From NCBI GenBank assembly GCA_018136815.1, contig CM030931.1:414021-478020 (forward strand): 64,000 bases of DNA. Direction: 5' to 3'. This document shows, one piece after another, positions 30,505-42,520 of this stretch (positions are counted from its first letter, which is position 1; every line of letters starts with the position of its first letter). The notes beneath the pieces were generated by a model. The model worked only from the letters and a program-made list of their open reading frames with translations, was not told the DNA's origin and searched no databases. A program made the translations under genes and the position numbers. Source of the stretch: Isochrysis galbana (lineage: Eukaryota > Haptophyta > Isochrysidales > Isochrysidaceae).

Positions 30505-31869
30505 GAAGGTTCAGGCTACTATACTGCTAGCTACGGGGGTCCCATCGCACTCACGGTGCTTCTTCTCGTCATCGCCTAAACCCAACTCTCTCACCCCCTT
30601 ACCCGCTAACCCCCCCCCCCCCCTCCCCCCTCAAGCAAGGGGCATCGACTCCAACCGGATTAGGGAGCTAGTTAGGGAGCGGGCGGACGGCGACGAGCTT
30701 GTGAGCAAGCTGCTCGCCGCGGCTTTCGAGGCGATGGTGCCGGCGACGCAAAACCACGCGGCCGCGCGCGCGGGCGGGCCCGAGCCCGAGCGGCCTGAGC
30801 GAGCACAAAATCAGCTGATATCAGTGGCGGCTTGTATATTTGCTGCAGATCTATATACGACAAGCAACGTCCTATATGGAGGATGATATGAGCGTCAAGC
30901 GGCTCAGGTGACAGTGCGGGGCCCATACGCAGGATAGGATACCTGTTCGATTCCCGTCCGACTTCAACGATGATCAATTTTTCTGCACTTTTTTTTGGGA
31001 TGTAGAAAGTAAAGGGGACTGCGTGTTTTGTTTTCTCCCCGCTCCAAGCTGCGGACAACTGACAACTCATATCAGTTATGAGCTCGAGGTGAGCTAATAC
31101 TGATGTAAAAAACTGATACCAGTACTGATGCACCATCACTGACCAGAACCATAACGATAAGGATGTTCACATCCCGGGCCCGCCGAACACACACCACCTA
31201 ACAACAACACCAACCCAAACACAACCGACACAACAGCTGGCAATGGCAAGAAGCAAGAAGCCAGACACCAGACACGATTGAACGCCGTTGAACGCGCGCG
31301 TGGCAGCCGATCGATAGCCCGATGCCGATGGCGCAGGAGGAAGGAGTGATTTGACCATCGGGGATTGGCACAAGCCGCCTGCCTCTAGCTCTAGAAGCCC
31401 CTAAGTAGAGCACGAGGGGACGGGCCGCAAGGCGAGCGGGATGAGTGGTAAGGAAAGCGGGCGTGGCGGCATGGTAGAAGTGCGCAAGGCCAAGGCCGGG
31501 CACGCGGCGAAACTTGTAAGAGATTTGTTTAGAGAGGCCCCTATTTGACCGGCCTCATAATAAAAGTGGCGTTATCGTATTCGTAAAAATTTAAGACACA
31601 CGCGATCCGCAACTTGAAGTTGCAACTTGCAACGGCCGTCTCGACCCTTCGGCAAGTACCACGAATGCGAGCAGCATGCGCGCCGGGAATACAATTCGTC
31701 TGAGACTGACGTCGCGTGCGTCAAGCGCGCACGGGCGTCTGGGCTGCCGCTCTGACGCCCAATCACGCAACAATGCCAGCTCCATAGTGGCGCGCACGCG
31801 GTACCCATCTCAGCCACACGTCGTCCCTTGCGGTTGGAACGACGAAGGCTCCCATCCCAGCAAGTGCAT
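30505..31869. other. Intergenic, includes a tRNA-like B box
   Basis: At 30951-30965 the sequence GTTCGATTCCCGTCC matches a Pol III B box. No good acceptor stem or anticodon arm could be paired, so a degenerate tRNA or tRNA-derived SINE is possible. The frame at 30640-30820 is open and could be an exon, without a known domain. From 31560 to 31869 is the 3' flank of FNR. Confidence 0.4.
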
Positions 31870-33505
31870 TTAGTACACCTCGACGTGCCACTGGCCGTTC
31901 TTCTTCCACTCGCCGAGCTTGTCCTCCCAAACGAGGCCCTTCTCCTTGCAGACGCCCTCGAGCATCTCGGTGATGCCCGGCATCATGCCCTTGAGGCCGC
32001 AGAAATACATGTGCGCGCCGTTGTCCATGCGGTTGAAGACCTCGTCGGAGTACTCGGCGACCTTGTCCTGAATGTACATCTTGCCACCATTCTTGTTGGT
32101 CTGCTCACGCGAGAGGGCGTAGTCGACGCGGAAGTTGTTGGGGTGCGACTTGAGGACCGACTGCCACTCGTCGTCGTAGAGGAGAGCGTCCGAGTTGGCG
32201 ACGCCGAGGAAGAGCCAGGCGAGGCCCTTGTAGACCTCGCCGAAGGGGGTCTTCTCCACAAAGAGGCGGCGGATGAACGAGCGGTACGGGGCAATGCCAG
32301 TGCCGGTGGCGACCATGATGAGGTCGACGTTCGGGTTCTGCTCCGGGATGAGCATAACCTTGCCAGATGGGCCGGTCAGCTTCACCTCGTCACCCGGCTT
32401 CGCGTCGCAGAGGTAGTTGGAGCAGACGCCCTTCTTGGCCGGGTCCTCGGCCTTGAGCTCCGGGCACCAGTAGGTGGCGCGACGCACGCAGAGGGTGGTG
32501 GTGGTGCCGGTCATGTCGTCACCGTAGCGCGACGACGCGATCGAGTAGAGGCGGACGGAGTTGGGCTTGCCGTTCTTCGGGTTGATGCCCGGGGGAATAA
32601 CACCGTAGGACTGGCCCTCCCAGTAGGGCATCTTGCCCTCATGCGACATGACAATGTTGCAGGTCTCGCCAGTCGCCTCCGGGCCGACGATGCGCTTCAC
32701 CGAGATGATCTTGCCGGTGAAGGGCGCCTTGTTCTTGTAGCTGTGGGCAGGAGGAGTCTCCGGGGTCAGCAACGTGCGAGTCAAGTGGGCACAGGCGGGT
32801 GAAATGGATGTCCTTGAGGGAGCGCGCAGAAGTGTGGTTGGTCGAGGTACCACGGCCCTCAACGTAGTCTCGTCCGAACGGGCCCGTGGCGGGAGGGGGC
32901 GCCGCGCCGCGGTCTGCAGCCTTGCGCAGGAGGTCTCTGGCTAGCTGCGCACGTGTTGACCGGGATGTTGGACTGGTCCCAGTACGGCGAGGCCTCAAGG
33001 AAGTCCTGCTTGCCGGAGGCCGAGGCGGCCGGGGCCGGCGCATTCATCGCCGTGTTGTAGGCAGCCCTGGCCGACGAGCGATGGGGGGGGAGGAGAAGAT
33101 GAGAAGGGTGGTGGGACAGAGCAAGGGCCAGCGGCGCAGAGCAGACCCTGTGCAAGGAGGCAGCGCGCTCGCAGAGGTTTGGATGGGCGCGGGCGAGCGT
33201 AGAAGGGGGTGGGGGTCGAGTTCCGGTGTCTCTCTCCCTCCGCGTACGCCCCGCTGCCCTCCGCCGCTCGCGCTCCCCCGCCCTTGCAGCCCCAACGAGG
33301 AAGCCCATCCCAGCCGTCGGATTCGGCCCCCGAGGGCTCGGCTCTCTCTCGCTTACTCAAAGGCGGTCTTGTCGATCGAGGTGGTGGAGACGCAGTCCTC
33401 GAACCAGGGCTCGTCGGAGGCCATGCGCACGCCCATGCGAGACGGCGCCACACGCGCCATAGGGGCGTGGAGGCCCAGGCAGGCGACTGCGGCGGCGGTC
33501 AGCAT
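31870..33505 (-). CDS. petH: Ferredoxin-NADP+ reductase, plastid
   Basis: Three exons on the minus strand: 33505-33357, 33066-32953 and 32740-31870, giving 377 residues. Intron borders are GAGTAAGC...GGCCAG and CACGTGCGC...CCACAG. FNR passes electrons from reduced ferredoxin to NADP+ at the thylakoid surface. Seen: a short leader ([15 protein letters not shown] then basic residues), [28 protein letters not shown], the FAD motif RLYSIASS, the NADP-binding [19 protein letters not shown], and the C-terminal WHVEVY with the terminal Tyr that stacks on FAD. All key residues are intact. The length fits plastid FNR. The leader is short for a bipartite secondary-plastid signal, so an extra upstream exon cannot be excluded. 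It diverges from the LPA1-like gene. Confidence 0.93.
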
Positions 33506-34280
33506 CTTCTCTCTTTCTTCTCTTCTCTCTGCTCGGCCTCCGCTCTTCCTTCTGGCTCTCTCTCGGTTTCTCTACGTTCTTTCGGTGCCTCTCTTTACGG
33601 GAGGAGGGGGAGGGGGGGAGGGGGAGAGAGAGAGGGAGAGAGAGAGTAAGTTGCGGGGGGGAGGGGGGGAGGGGGCGAGGGAGATGCGACGAGCTTTGGG
33701 GGGGAGGGGGAAGGGGGGGAGGGGGAGGGGGAGGGGGGGTTTGCTTCCCGGGGGAAGGGAGGAGAGTGAGAGAAGGGGGGGGGGGGGGGGAGATCTCGCG
33801 CAAGCTGGGGGAGGGGGGGGGGGGGGCCTCGGCCGATTCCCCGGCGGCGTGGAGCCGCGGGGGGGGGGCGGGGGGGGGCGGGGGGGGCGGGGGGGGCGGG
33901 GGGGGAGGGGGGGGAGGGGGCGAGGGAAAACCACAGGGGGGGGGGGGGGCGGCGGCGGCCACGGAGAGAGAGAGAGGAAAGGGGAAGGAGGGGGGGGGGA
34001 GGGGGGGCGGGAAGAGGGGGGGAGAGGCGACGCCGCACGCGCGCGGGGCCGTTTTGTTTTCAGCGGCCGCAAATTGAGCGCCTCCCGCCCCCACAACCTC
34101 GTGTCACGCCCCCTCCCCCGCCCCCCCCCTCCCCCCCCCGCCCCGCCCCGCATGCCCAAATTTTGACCGCCGACAACAAGGACGCCCCCCCCTCCCCCCC
34201 CCTCCCGGGGGGGGCAACGGACCGGTTGTTTTTTTTACTTCCTCCGGCGCGCTCCTTCCCGCCGAGGCCGTTCGCGGGGA
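33506..34280. repeat. G-run-rich spacer between two divergent plastid genes
   Basis: Bases 33598-34070 are nearly all G and A on the plus strand with many runs of 7-14 G. From 34090 to 34210 the plus strand turns to C runs. The FNR and LPA1-like start codons lie at either end. The Gly-rich and Pro-rich frames here are artefacts. Confidence 0.75.
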
Positions 34281-34289
34281 CCGCTCGCG

Positions 34290-35714
34290 ATGCCCGTTCC
34301 CCTCGTCGGCGCTCTCGTCGGCGCTCTCGCGCTCGCGCCGCGGGCGTGCTGCAGCGGGCGCGGGGGGAGGACCATCGGGCGGGCCGTGCGCATGCTCAGG
34401 GACGACGCCGACTATGACCTCGCTGCCTCTGAGTTCGACCTGCTCGAGGGGCGCAGCTTCCGGCGCGAGGCGGTGCTCCGCTATGCGCTCGAGTACCGCA
34501 CCGAGCAGCTGCGCATCCTCTTCTTCCTCTCGTCGTCGATCCTGGCGGCGGCGGCGCCATGGATCGTGGGGGATCTCTTCCCGCCTGCCCTCGAGCTCAT
34601 CCCCTCCGCCGCCGCGGACCCGGCCGAGGCGCCGGGCGGCGTGCTCGGGCAGTATGCGGCGGCCTTCGGAGGCGCCGCCTTCTTCTCCGCCCTGACGGTG
34701 CAGGAGAAGGGCAGGCGCGGGGCCAAGCTGCGGAGATTCGAGAAGGAATTCGCGCTCGGTGACCTTTCCATAGCGCAGGAGGCGGCGGTGGGCGGCTCCC
34801 TCTCCTCGGCGCGCGTGGCAAGCCTGCGCGATCGGAGGCGGGTCGTCGCTCTGTGCGGCCCTCCCCCGAAGCTCGAGGCGCTCCTGCAGGACGCGGCCGT
34901 GTATCGCCGGCGGCTTGCGCAGAGTGGGGTCGTGCTGGTCGCTGTGCCGGTGGCCGGCGACGCACTGCCTCCGATCGCTGCGGCGGCAGAGGCGGAGGGG
35001 TGGCTCTGGCGGCCAGGCAATGCTCGCGCCTGGTACGGCTACTTCTGCGACCTCCTCTCCGACCGTGCGGACGGAAGGTCGGCAGATGGTGGGCCAGCGG
35101 CGTCTGTGCTTTCCTCCGAGGGCGCGTGGCTCGCCACGTCGCTCAAGGGGCGCTCTGTCGGCTCGGGCGTGGGTGCGCTGCCGTGGGACGAGTTGCTTGG
35201 CACCAAGCTCCCGCCGATGGCACCATGCGCCGCCGACGAGCCCTCCATCGCGCGCACGCCTGCCGAGAGCGCGGTGCTTGCGGCGCAGGCGGCGCTCTAC
35301 GAGCACGTGGCCAACGCGGACTGGGAGGCTGTCGCGCGCGCGTGCGCCGCGAGCGACGACGAGGAGGTGAGCGCGATCGCCAAGGTCGGCCGGCTGGACA
35401 ATTGGGAGGTGGTGCTCAAGGATGGCGTCACTCGTGGCATCCGGCTGGCCTCCGCCGACGCGCTGGTCTCGCCGGACGGCAAGGTGGCGTGGAGCACCGG
35501 GATCGAACATCCCGGGCCGGAGCAGGCAAAGGGATGGCGTGACGGCACGCTCCTTTGCACGCAACGCTGGCTCAACGAGGCGGAGGAGGGAGCAAGCGAG
35601 CCCTGTTGGCGGCTCGCACAACATCGCACCATCCCATATGCCGAATCAATGGATGCCGCCGCGTGCCTTCGCTGCGACCGGCGAGGCTGCGTTGCGCTCC
35701 AGCGCCTCCGGTGA
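34290..35714 (+). CDS. LPA1-like thylakoid membrane protein with C-terminal NTF2/SnoaL-like domain
   Basis: A single 474-codon ORF without introns. Residues 1-20 are a hydrophobic leader (VPLVGALVGALALAP). Residues about 60-135 hold REAVLRYALEYRTEQLRILF followed by two membrane segments (LSSSILAAAAPWIVG and a QYAAAFGGAAFFSAL region). This layout recalls LPA1/Rep27, a photosystem II assembly factor. Residues 200-300 are soluble (VVALCGPPPKLEALL, SGVVLVAVPVAGD). Residues about 345-455 look like an NTF2/SnoaL-type fold: EHVANADWEAVARACA, a central NWEVVLKDG strand, a TLLCTQRWLNEA strand and CWRLAQHRTIPY at the end. The joint architecture is my reading; names rest on motif resemblance. It diverges from FNR. 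Confidence 0.6.
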   Translation: MPVPLVGALVGALALAPRACCSGRGGRTIGRAVRMLRDDADYDLAASEFDLLEGRSFRREAVLRYALEYRTEQLRILFFLSSSILAAAAPWIVGDLFPPALELIPSAAADPAEAPGGVLGQYAAAFGGAAFFSALTVQEKGRRGAKLRRFEKEFALGDLSIAQEAAVGGSLSSARVASLRDRRRVVALCGPPPKLEALLQDAAVYRRRLAQSGVVLVAVPVAGDALPPIAAAAEAEGWLWRPGNARAWYGYFCDLLSDRADGRSADGGPAASVLSSEGAWLATSLKGRSVGSGVGALPWDELLGTKLPPMAPCAADEPSIARTPAESAVLAAQAALYEHVANADWEAVARACAASDDEEVSAIAKVGRLDNWEVVLKDGVTRGIRLASADALVSPDGKVAWSTGIEHPGPEQAKGWRDGTLLCTQRWLNEAEEGASEPCWRLAQHRTIPYAESMDAAACLRCDRRGCVALQRLR

Positions 35715-36390
35715 CAGGAGCGCCACCGCCTTCGTGATATCTCTTGCTCTGCGGGCCGGGGGCACACATTGCCGCACCATGAGCCGGTTGAGGAGTGTGT
35801 GCGTGTGTGTGTGTGTGTGGGCCCAGTGCGGTGGGCGCGATCGTCGCTGCGGGCAGATGCGCAGCGGGGCCGCTGAGCTCAGCAGAAGTCAACTGGCCTG
35901 ACTGAATGCGAGCATATGAGCATATCTAGCCTGTCTGCACTTCCTAATCCTAATACTCGATGCTCATTGCCACCCATCTACACTTCGATACCTGCGCCTC
36001 CAGCGCTCAATGCGAGGTTAACTACTGGTGCTCGGAGCCCCTCCCACAAATGCCCATTACTGGTACCATAACTGGCAATTTTAAGTTTCTCAGAGGGCCC
36101 AAACTCAGCACATTAACAGGTTTGGCGTTTGGTTTTGGGTTGGGTGTTAACACGTCAGATGTTGCCCATTACTAGGTATTAATGGTATTAACTTGTTAAC
36201 GGGCTTAAGGTGGCGTTGCCACCGACACTGGGGGGGGGGGGGCACGAGAGCTCTCATGCTGGAGCGGGTGCGCGGTCTCGCGCGAACGCTGTACGCTGTG
36301 CGGGGCGAGCCCCCCCCCCTGCCCCTTGGCAAGCTGGCGGCCAACTGAGGCGTGGAACAGGGTACAGGGTCCGCTGTGAGCACTAAGTAC
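35715..36390. other. 3' flank and spacer up to the assembly gap
   Basis: No gene is recognised. A (GT)n stretch lies at about 35800-35818 and a G run at 36230-36242. The last exons of the minus-strand UBR gene should lie here or in the gap, but none could be identified. Confidence 0.45.
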
Positions 36391-36490
36391 NNNNNNNNNN
36401 NNNNNNNNNNNNNNNNNNNNNNNNNNNNNNNNNNNNNNNNNNNNNNNNNNNNNNNNNNNNNNNNNNNNNNNNNNNNNNNNNNNNNNNNNN
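36391..36490. other. Assembly gap (100 N)
   Basis: Exactly 100 undetermined bases, a conventional placeholder, so the true gap size is unknown. Confidence 1.
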
Positions 36491-36593
36491 GTAGCAGGTA
36501 AAGAGGTTGCAGGCCGTTATAGGTTGTACCAAGAACTTAAACGGAAGTGGCCCTCCATTGGCTCATCCTGCCGGTTGTGTTCAGCATCTCACC

Positions 36594-39500
36594 TGCGAGA
36601 GCATCTCGGCGCCGTTGCGTCTCCATAGATGTGCTCCAACCTGCGCCGAAAGTGCCAGCACGCGAATCGGATGTTCAGCCAACTGCAGCAGCAAGAGTCT
36701 TCTAGTTTCCTCGTTGCTTTGCTTCGCTGGCCATGGAGGTGGCGGGCCGCACGGAGGCTCAACCCGCCGTTTACATCGGGGAATTGGCGTTGAAGGTGGA
36801 GGACGAGACGGAGCGGCGCCTACCGTCGAGTCGTGACTAGGGTTTTCTCCTAGTGTTTCAACGGCACCAAGCGCCCGCCGCCGCCCTCTCCATTCCTCAA
36901 TCCCTTGACCAAGCCCTGCGCACTCGCTGTCAATTGTTGTTCCCCCGAGAATACCGTCACCGTGCGCAGCATCATTGTCGTCGCTGGTGCCGTCCTCATC
37001 GCTTCGAGGAGTTGGAGTATCTGCGAGATCAGCTTGATGGCACCGAGTTTCTGTTGCAGCCTCACTACAGTGAGCGAAGGGCGACGCGGAGGGGGTGGCA
37101 ACAGAGCAGGGTGTACTGCTGGCGCTTACCGCAGCACCGCGGTCTTCGCTACTGCCGAGGCGATCCCTCGCAAGACCAGTCTGCTGGATGTGCTTATCTG
37201 AAGCCATCGCACGCGTGGGGGGCGGGGCAACTACAGGATACGAGATTCCGAACGCTTTCGCCTCGTGCCGCAGTCGTTCGCGTTGTGCGACGGCACCCTC
37301 CCAGTGGACGTCGTCCGCAGGCGGGGGCCACGCCGAAACTTGAGACACGATCTCGTCCAGTAGCGAGGAAAACAGAGCCACTTGTTGAGACCCTGACACC
37401 AAGTCCTGTTGCGAATCGCTCGATGCTTGTATGGGTGGAAGGGGCATGGCTGCCGCCTCACGGAGCACCGCGGCAAAGAAACGATGGAGAGGTAGATGGA
37501 ACGAGGTTCCCTCTTTCCGCGTGCAGATATCACCGTCGATTAGTAGTACCGTTGGTGGTTCACTTTGGATCGCCGCTGTTGAATCACCATTTTCAATCTC
37601 TTTGTCTTTGGGCACTGCGGAGGACCCGGGGGAAGTGGTGCCACAGATGCTCTCGCTTGGGCTCTCGGCGAGCGATCCTGCGCGCACTGCTTTCCGTGAA
37701 CTAGCCAGCACTCTTGTAGCAAGTGGTGGGCATGGGGCAGGTAGGCGGACGTATCGCCTGCTAGCGGGAAGGTCATGTCGCACCCATCGGAAGACAGAAT
37801 CAAGGGTGGCAGTAGCCACCGCGCGCGTTGTTTCCGCTTGGGCGGCCACAACACGTGAGGCATGAGTAGCGGTGGCAGTGGAATCGCCACTTGTCCCATG
37901 CGATGTTCGAAATGACGCGGTCATCTCGTCGGCGTCGACTCCCGAGGCAACAAGCGCCGAACGAAAGATGGACCCGACAGTGAGTGCAAGATCAAAAGCC
38001 TGCAACCACTTGCGCTGTTCGTGCTCGACGTGCGTGAGTGTCGAGCGAACCTAATAGGATGGGTGGGACGAAGCACAGGTGTTCGTGGATGAGAGGGTTT
38101 GCTGAAAATCTCGGTGACAAAGTTCGAAGACACATATAGGGCAGTGCATTGGATGACGTGTCGCCCAGGCGTTGCCGTAGATTGGAAGCGCTCACCTTAG
38201 GATCGGCTCCCTGGATACGCTCCAGGATGCGAAGCCAACGCAGCAACAAGCTAGCGCCTTGGGGCGGAGCAAAAGGATGCGCAGTTAGCCATTCGGTCGA
38301 GCGACACGGAATCGATGCAAGGGTCTCCCATGATGCTCCGGTGCCGGTGCCCGAATCACAAAAAGCAGGAGCGTCCGCAGATGCGGTGGCTAATGAGTGG
38401 AGAATGTAGTCGAGATCCCGTGCCATCACATCATACCTAAGTACACACGGAGAAAGCGTGGGGAAGGCAGCACTGTGATCACATCGAGGTAAGGGCGATG
38501 TATCAGGGAAAAGGGCATGACATACTTGAGTCCCCTAGCCCTGTGCAATGATCTCCATCGACTTCCTCAGGTGCGCGACGTGGCTTGCAAGGAGCGCACC
38601 GAATCATGCCCCGCCTCTCCCCCGACTAGCCAACGAACCCCCCCCTCTTGCGTCTCTTTCGTGTGTGCGTACCTCCTACTCTTAAGACCTTTGTCGTCGA
38701 ACTTCAACTTGGGAAGAGGAGCCGGCTCACATCCAGGCGCAGGCTCGCCGCTGAGGGGATCATAGCCTCCCTCAGCTTCGCTCCGCCAGGCCTCGCCGAT
38801 GCCCGAGCGTGGACACAGAGGGGACCACTCGGCCGGTGATCCCGCGGCGCCGGGAGTCATGAGGTGCCCGCTTTGAAGGGGCGCACGGCCGGTTGGAGGG
38901 GTGACAGGAAACGACCGCGGTGCAGCGAGCGGCGGAGTGACGCCCTCTGGCCAAGGATGTTCAGGCGTGGCACCTTCATTTTGCCTCCCATCTGCGGTGG
39001 TCTTCAGGGCCCTTGAGAGAAGATCGGCCGCAAGGGTGGGGGTGTAGCCCGCTAGCACCTCGACAACCTCGAGATCCGATGCGTTGTGCAAAACGCGGTC
39101 GAGAGAGAGAAGGGCAGATGTTAAGCTAGAGGTCGGACCGGCATGCAGGATCAGAGAAGGCGCCGTATAAACTTGCGTAGATAGGCCGAGGAGAGCCTCC
39201 GATTTCGTGCCGATGCCAGCCGTATACCTGAAATGGGGAAAGGGTCGCGTGTGCTCAACTAGTTGACATTGCTGAAGGACGCTGATGACGTCCGGGATGG
39301 AGCTCATCGACTCTTGACGACGAAAGTGCGGCACTCACCGCAGGGCTAGTGGCAAGTACATGTACGAGAATGTCTTTGCAAACGCCAGGCGGAAGGCGGG
39401 GACACCAAGGCAAGCGAGGTACAAGCGATGCAACTCTGTCGTGAGCACACGTGGCAACGTAGCATCCGCTTCCATCAGCCAACACAGCACCGTGGGAGAG

Positions 39501-42135
39501 CAACGAGATCCGGCCTTGTCGGCACTGTCAGAGTCTTTTCCCACGCCTGTACCGCCAATGTGCTTTCCGCCCTGGCCGGGCATTATCACCTCACTATCCA
39601 GCGCACCGCCGCTCGGAGTAGATTCAAGCAGGCCAGGTAGCTTGACCTCGCATGTCGACGTATCCCACGATACGAGTGCAGTTCTACAGCCATGCATGGT
39701 TGTCGAAAACCGGACAACGTGGCCAGCACACCGACAAGGCAAATGCCACGCAAAACGCGTGCCCGCAGCACGATGATCACGCGGAAGCAGCACGCGCAGC
39801 TTAGCCGCCGATGTGGCCGGTGCGTTTGCGGTACTGCTCAAGGGCTGACGAAGCCCTCTCGCCATTTCGGCCGGCGTACTTGGTGGAAGCATCACTACAC
39901 CCATACCAGAGGCCAGTGCAGCCTCGCGCGCCTGCTTCCGCTCCAAGTCAGCCCATCCACTCATCTCATCGACCCGGGCGTTGCCCAGAGGACCGATTCG
40001 CATCGCCGCCTTCAGTGATGTTGTGAAGTCACCGGGTGAAACTTGTCCACGTTCAGCGGCCCGCCCTTGCTCAGGAGCCCCAGGCCATGAAGTGGAATCT
40101 GCAGCCGACAAGGCTATTTTCAAAAGGTTAGTCGGCGACGGGACCGTTCGCTCTGCTTCAGAGTCGTGTGCAAGACCAGACTGTGCACGCCTCCCTCCTT
40201 GACCCACCGGAGTTTGGCGTGGATCGCCCTCGATCCCAGTGCCGTCCGTCGCTCCCCTGGCACTGGCTGCTGCACCTCCTGCGGGAGTCGCGGCCACAGT
40301 TTCCTCGCTGAGAACGGCGCGCGCGAGAAGCACAGCTCGACGCTCTGCCTGAGGCGCGGCTTCGAAAACCCCAGGCGTCCGCGCGATTCTGAAGCAGCGA
40401 TCGATTGGACTGTAGGCACGAAGGCCAGTTTGAATCTCACACCAGGTAGCTGACCCGCGTTTGGTCGCGTAAGCATGTGCTGCCGACTCTGACCTAGCGA
40501 CATCGAGGTCTCTTTGTACCGCCGACTGCCCAGCATAGAGCACCTCATTTGGGATTGTCGGGGGCGGGGACAGTAGTGCGTCAACGATCTGCTCGGCAAG
40601 AGAGCTCGACCTTGATGCAGTCGTTGCCAGCCAACGTGCAGCTGCGGCTGCGCGCGCAAGGGAGCCCGGTGTTGAATCTTCAGGAACAGAGATTGAGACC
40701 AAAAACCCCGAAGTACGCAGTAGGGTGAAGGCATGCGCCAGGCTCGTTAGCGGACCTTCCTACAAGGGTAAAGGGAGAGGAGGCAGCGGAGCCGTGGGTC
40801 GTGGTGATCAGAAACGCCAAGTAGCGCCCGCCGGCCTGCGCATCATAAGATCCCTTGATAGTTCTATGAACAGTTCGCCCGTTGCACTTTGAAGGTATGC
40901 ACACCTGCACGCGCGCTATTCCCGATGCAATTGCCTCTCGCGCTGCCGTTGTCGCCTTATCGTGTGACAGGTCGACCCGCTGTAGGGCCGCGGCCATCTC
41001 CTCCACTGAATGCCAATCGTCCGCAAGCACCCACAGCGCAAAGCTTGAATCGAGTGACCATTTGTCTGCACGAAGCCTTGCGGCTTTTGCGGACAAGTGG
41101 CGGGAGTGTGCGAACGCGCTAGATGCAGAGGCTGCGGCGTCAGCCGAAATCTGGGCGACTTCGGCCGCGGCGTCTCCGAAGGCGATGATATCCGTCATCG
41201 TATTGTTCCACTCGGATCTGCGGCACACAGCAACAACCAAGTGCCAGGTCAGCACGACGCACAGCAAGTTGGCCTGGGGGCCTGGCAGCTGACCCCGACA
41301 GCCACAATGACCTCGAGGCGATGCCCGGAGGTCTGGCTGTCGGGCCGGGACGGGAATCGGCCGTACCTACTACGTGAGAACTCAGCTCCTCGGAGCACTG
41401 CATAGAGCGCGGCGGAGCTCACAGCACGAAGCGAGGCAATCATACTAGCCGGCAGGGGCGAGCCTGGGTCTTCGCTAGCCTCGCCGCCGACGTGTCCCTC
41501 TTCTGCGTGTGCACGCACGCCCTCGTGCTCCTCACCACTCGTCCGGCCTGCATGTATTGCACAATCGCACTCAGACCGCCATGCCTCGGGATCTCCACAA
41601 TCGCAACAGCCGCCTGCCGTACGTGAAAAGAATACGTCGTGGTCGCGGTGCTTGGGCGATGCGTTGAAGCAGTCCTGGCAGAGCACGCATGTGTCGTCCG
41701 CCTACAAGTTGGGGTGTTCAGTCGACCGCTATGCGTACATGTGCTGGCCCAAGTAAGGCCTCTAGGAGCAACCTCCGTGCCCACGAGGCATCCCACTCGC
41801 CGCATCGTGGCCGGCGTGGGGTGCGGGCGCTTCACCTGGCAGGTACGGCAGTGCCACGAGATATCCCCCTCGTTGAAGATGTACCCACAGCGCCGCGGTC
41901 CCGCCTGCTTGCTCGAGAGAAAGGGGAGGAGAGGTGCGAGAGGGTCGTCAGACATCCCGATGCCTGCAGCGAGCCTGGCCGGCAGGAGCGGCGCGACGAG
42001 TGCGAGGTTGAGGGCCTTGGCGATGTGGTCGGGTGGCATCCCGTCGATCAGGTCGGAGGCCAGTGCGCCGCGCTCTTCCTCGCACATCCCGCAGAGGGTG
42101 GAGAGCTCATCTTCCTCGCCGCCCCTCGCCGCCAT
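36594..42135 (-). CDS. UBR-box E3 ubiquitin ligase (N-recognin type), 3' partial
   Basis: At least seven exons on the minus strand: 42135-41836, 41701-41367, 41217 to about 40766, about 40683-39339, 39227 to about 38690, about 38436 to 38100, and 38050-36594. Exon 1 starts at [18 protein letters not shown]. The UBR box, which binds destabilising N-termini, is split by intron 1: [18 protein letters not shown], then [34 protein letters not shown] and CDCAIH. All expected Cys and His are present. Further on, [14 protein letters not shown] is a conserved block of UBR1/PRT6-type ligases. The last exon here ends in CAG then GTGAGATG at about 36593, so the RING and C-terminal cap lie in or beyond the gap. 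It would mark N-degron substrates with ubiquitin in cytosol or nucleus. Pyrimidine-rich DNA on the coding strand precedes the ATG. Confidence 0.85.
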
Positions 42136-42137
42136 CA

Positions 42138-42520
42138 GGGGAGGGGGGGGGAGGACGTGTGGGGGCCGGCGGGGGGGAGGAAGGGGGGGGGTAGGGAGGA
42201 AGGAAAGAGAGCGAGTATGATGGAAGAGAATGAGAGAGAGGAAGGGGAAGAAGAGAGAACGGGAGGCGAGAAGTGGGGGGGGAAAGGGGAAGAGAGGGAG
42301 GGAGAGGAGAGAGTAGAGGAGGAGGTGGTGGGGATAGAGAATGATAGCGAAGAGACGAGTAGTGAGACGGATGAAAGGATGAGAGTGAGATAGGTAAACT
42401 ATGTCGAGCGAGAAGAGAGAGAGGAGAGGAGAGAGAGAGGGAGAGAAAGGAAGAGGATGGAAGAGAGAGAGAGGAGAGCGGGAGAGCGGGAGAGCGAGAG
42501 CAAGCAAGCGAAGAGGGGAG
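42138..42520. repeat. Purine-rich tract upstream of the UBR gene
   Basis: The plus strand is G runs then GAGAGAGG words for about 380 bp; the UBR coding strand is therefore polypyrimidine right up to its ATG. It is a candidate promoter and 5' UTR. The Leu/Ser-rich upstream extension of the UBR frame is not credible protein. Confidence 0.65.

Noticed and set aside
32886-34166. Gly/Arg-rich plus-strand frame and Pro-rich minus-strand frames over the FNR/LPA1 spacer
   Set aside because: All are translations of G runs and lie antisense to FNR exons or in untranscribed spacer.
34104-35624. 506-codon minus-strand frame opposite the LPA1-like gene
   Set aside because: It is an antisense shadow caused by high third-position GC; it has no domain, while the plus strand has membrane segments and family motifs.
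36391-36490. Possible biological low-complexity region
   Set aside because: Exactly 100 N, an assembly placeholder.
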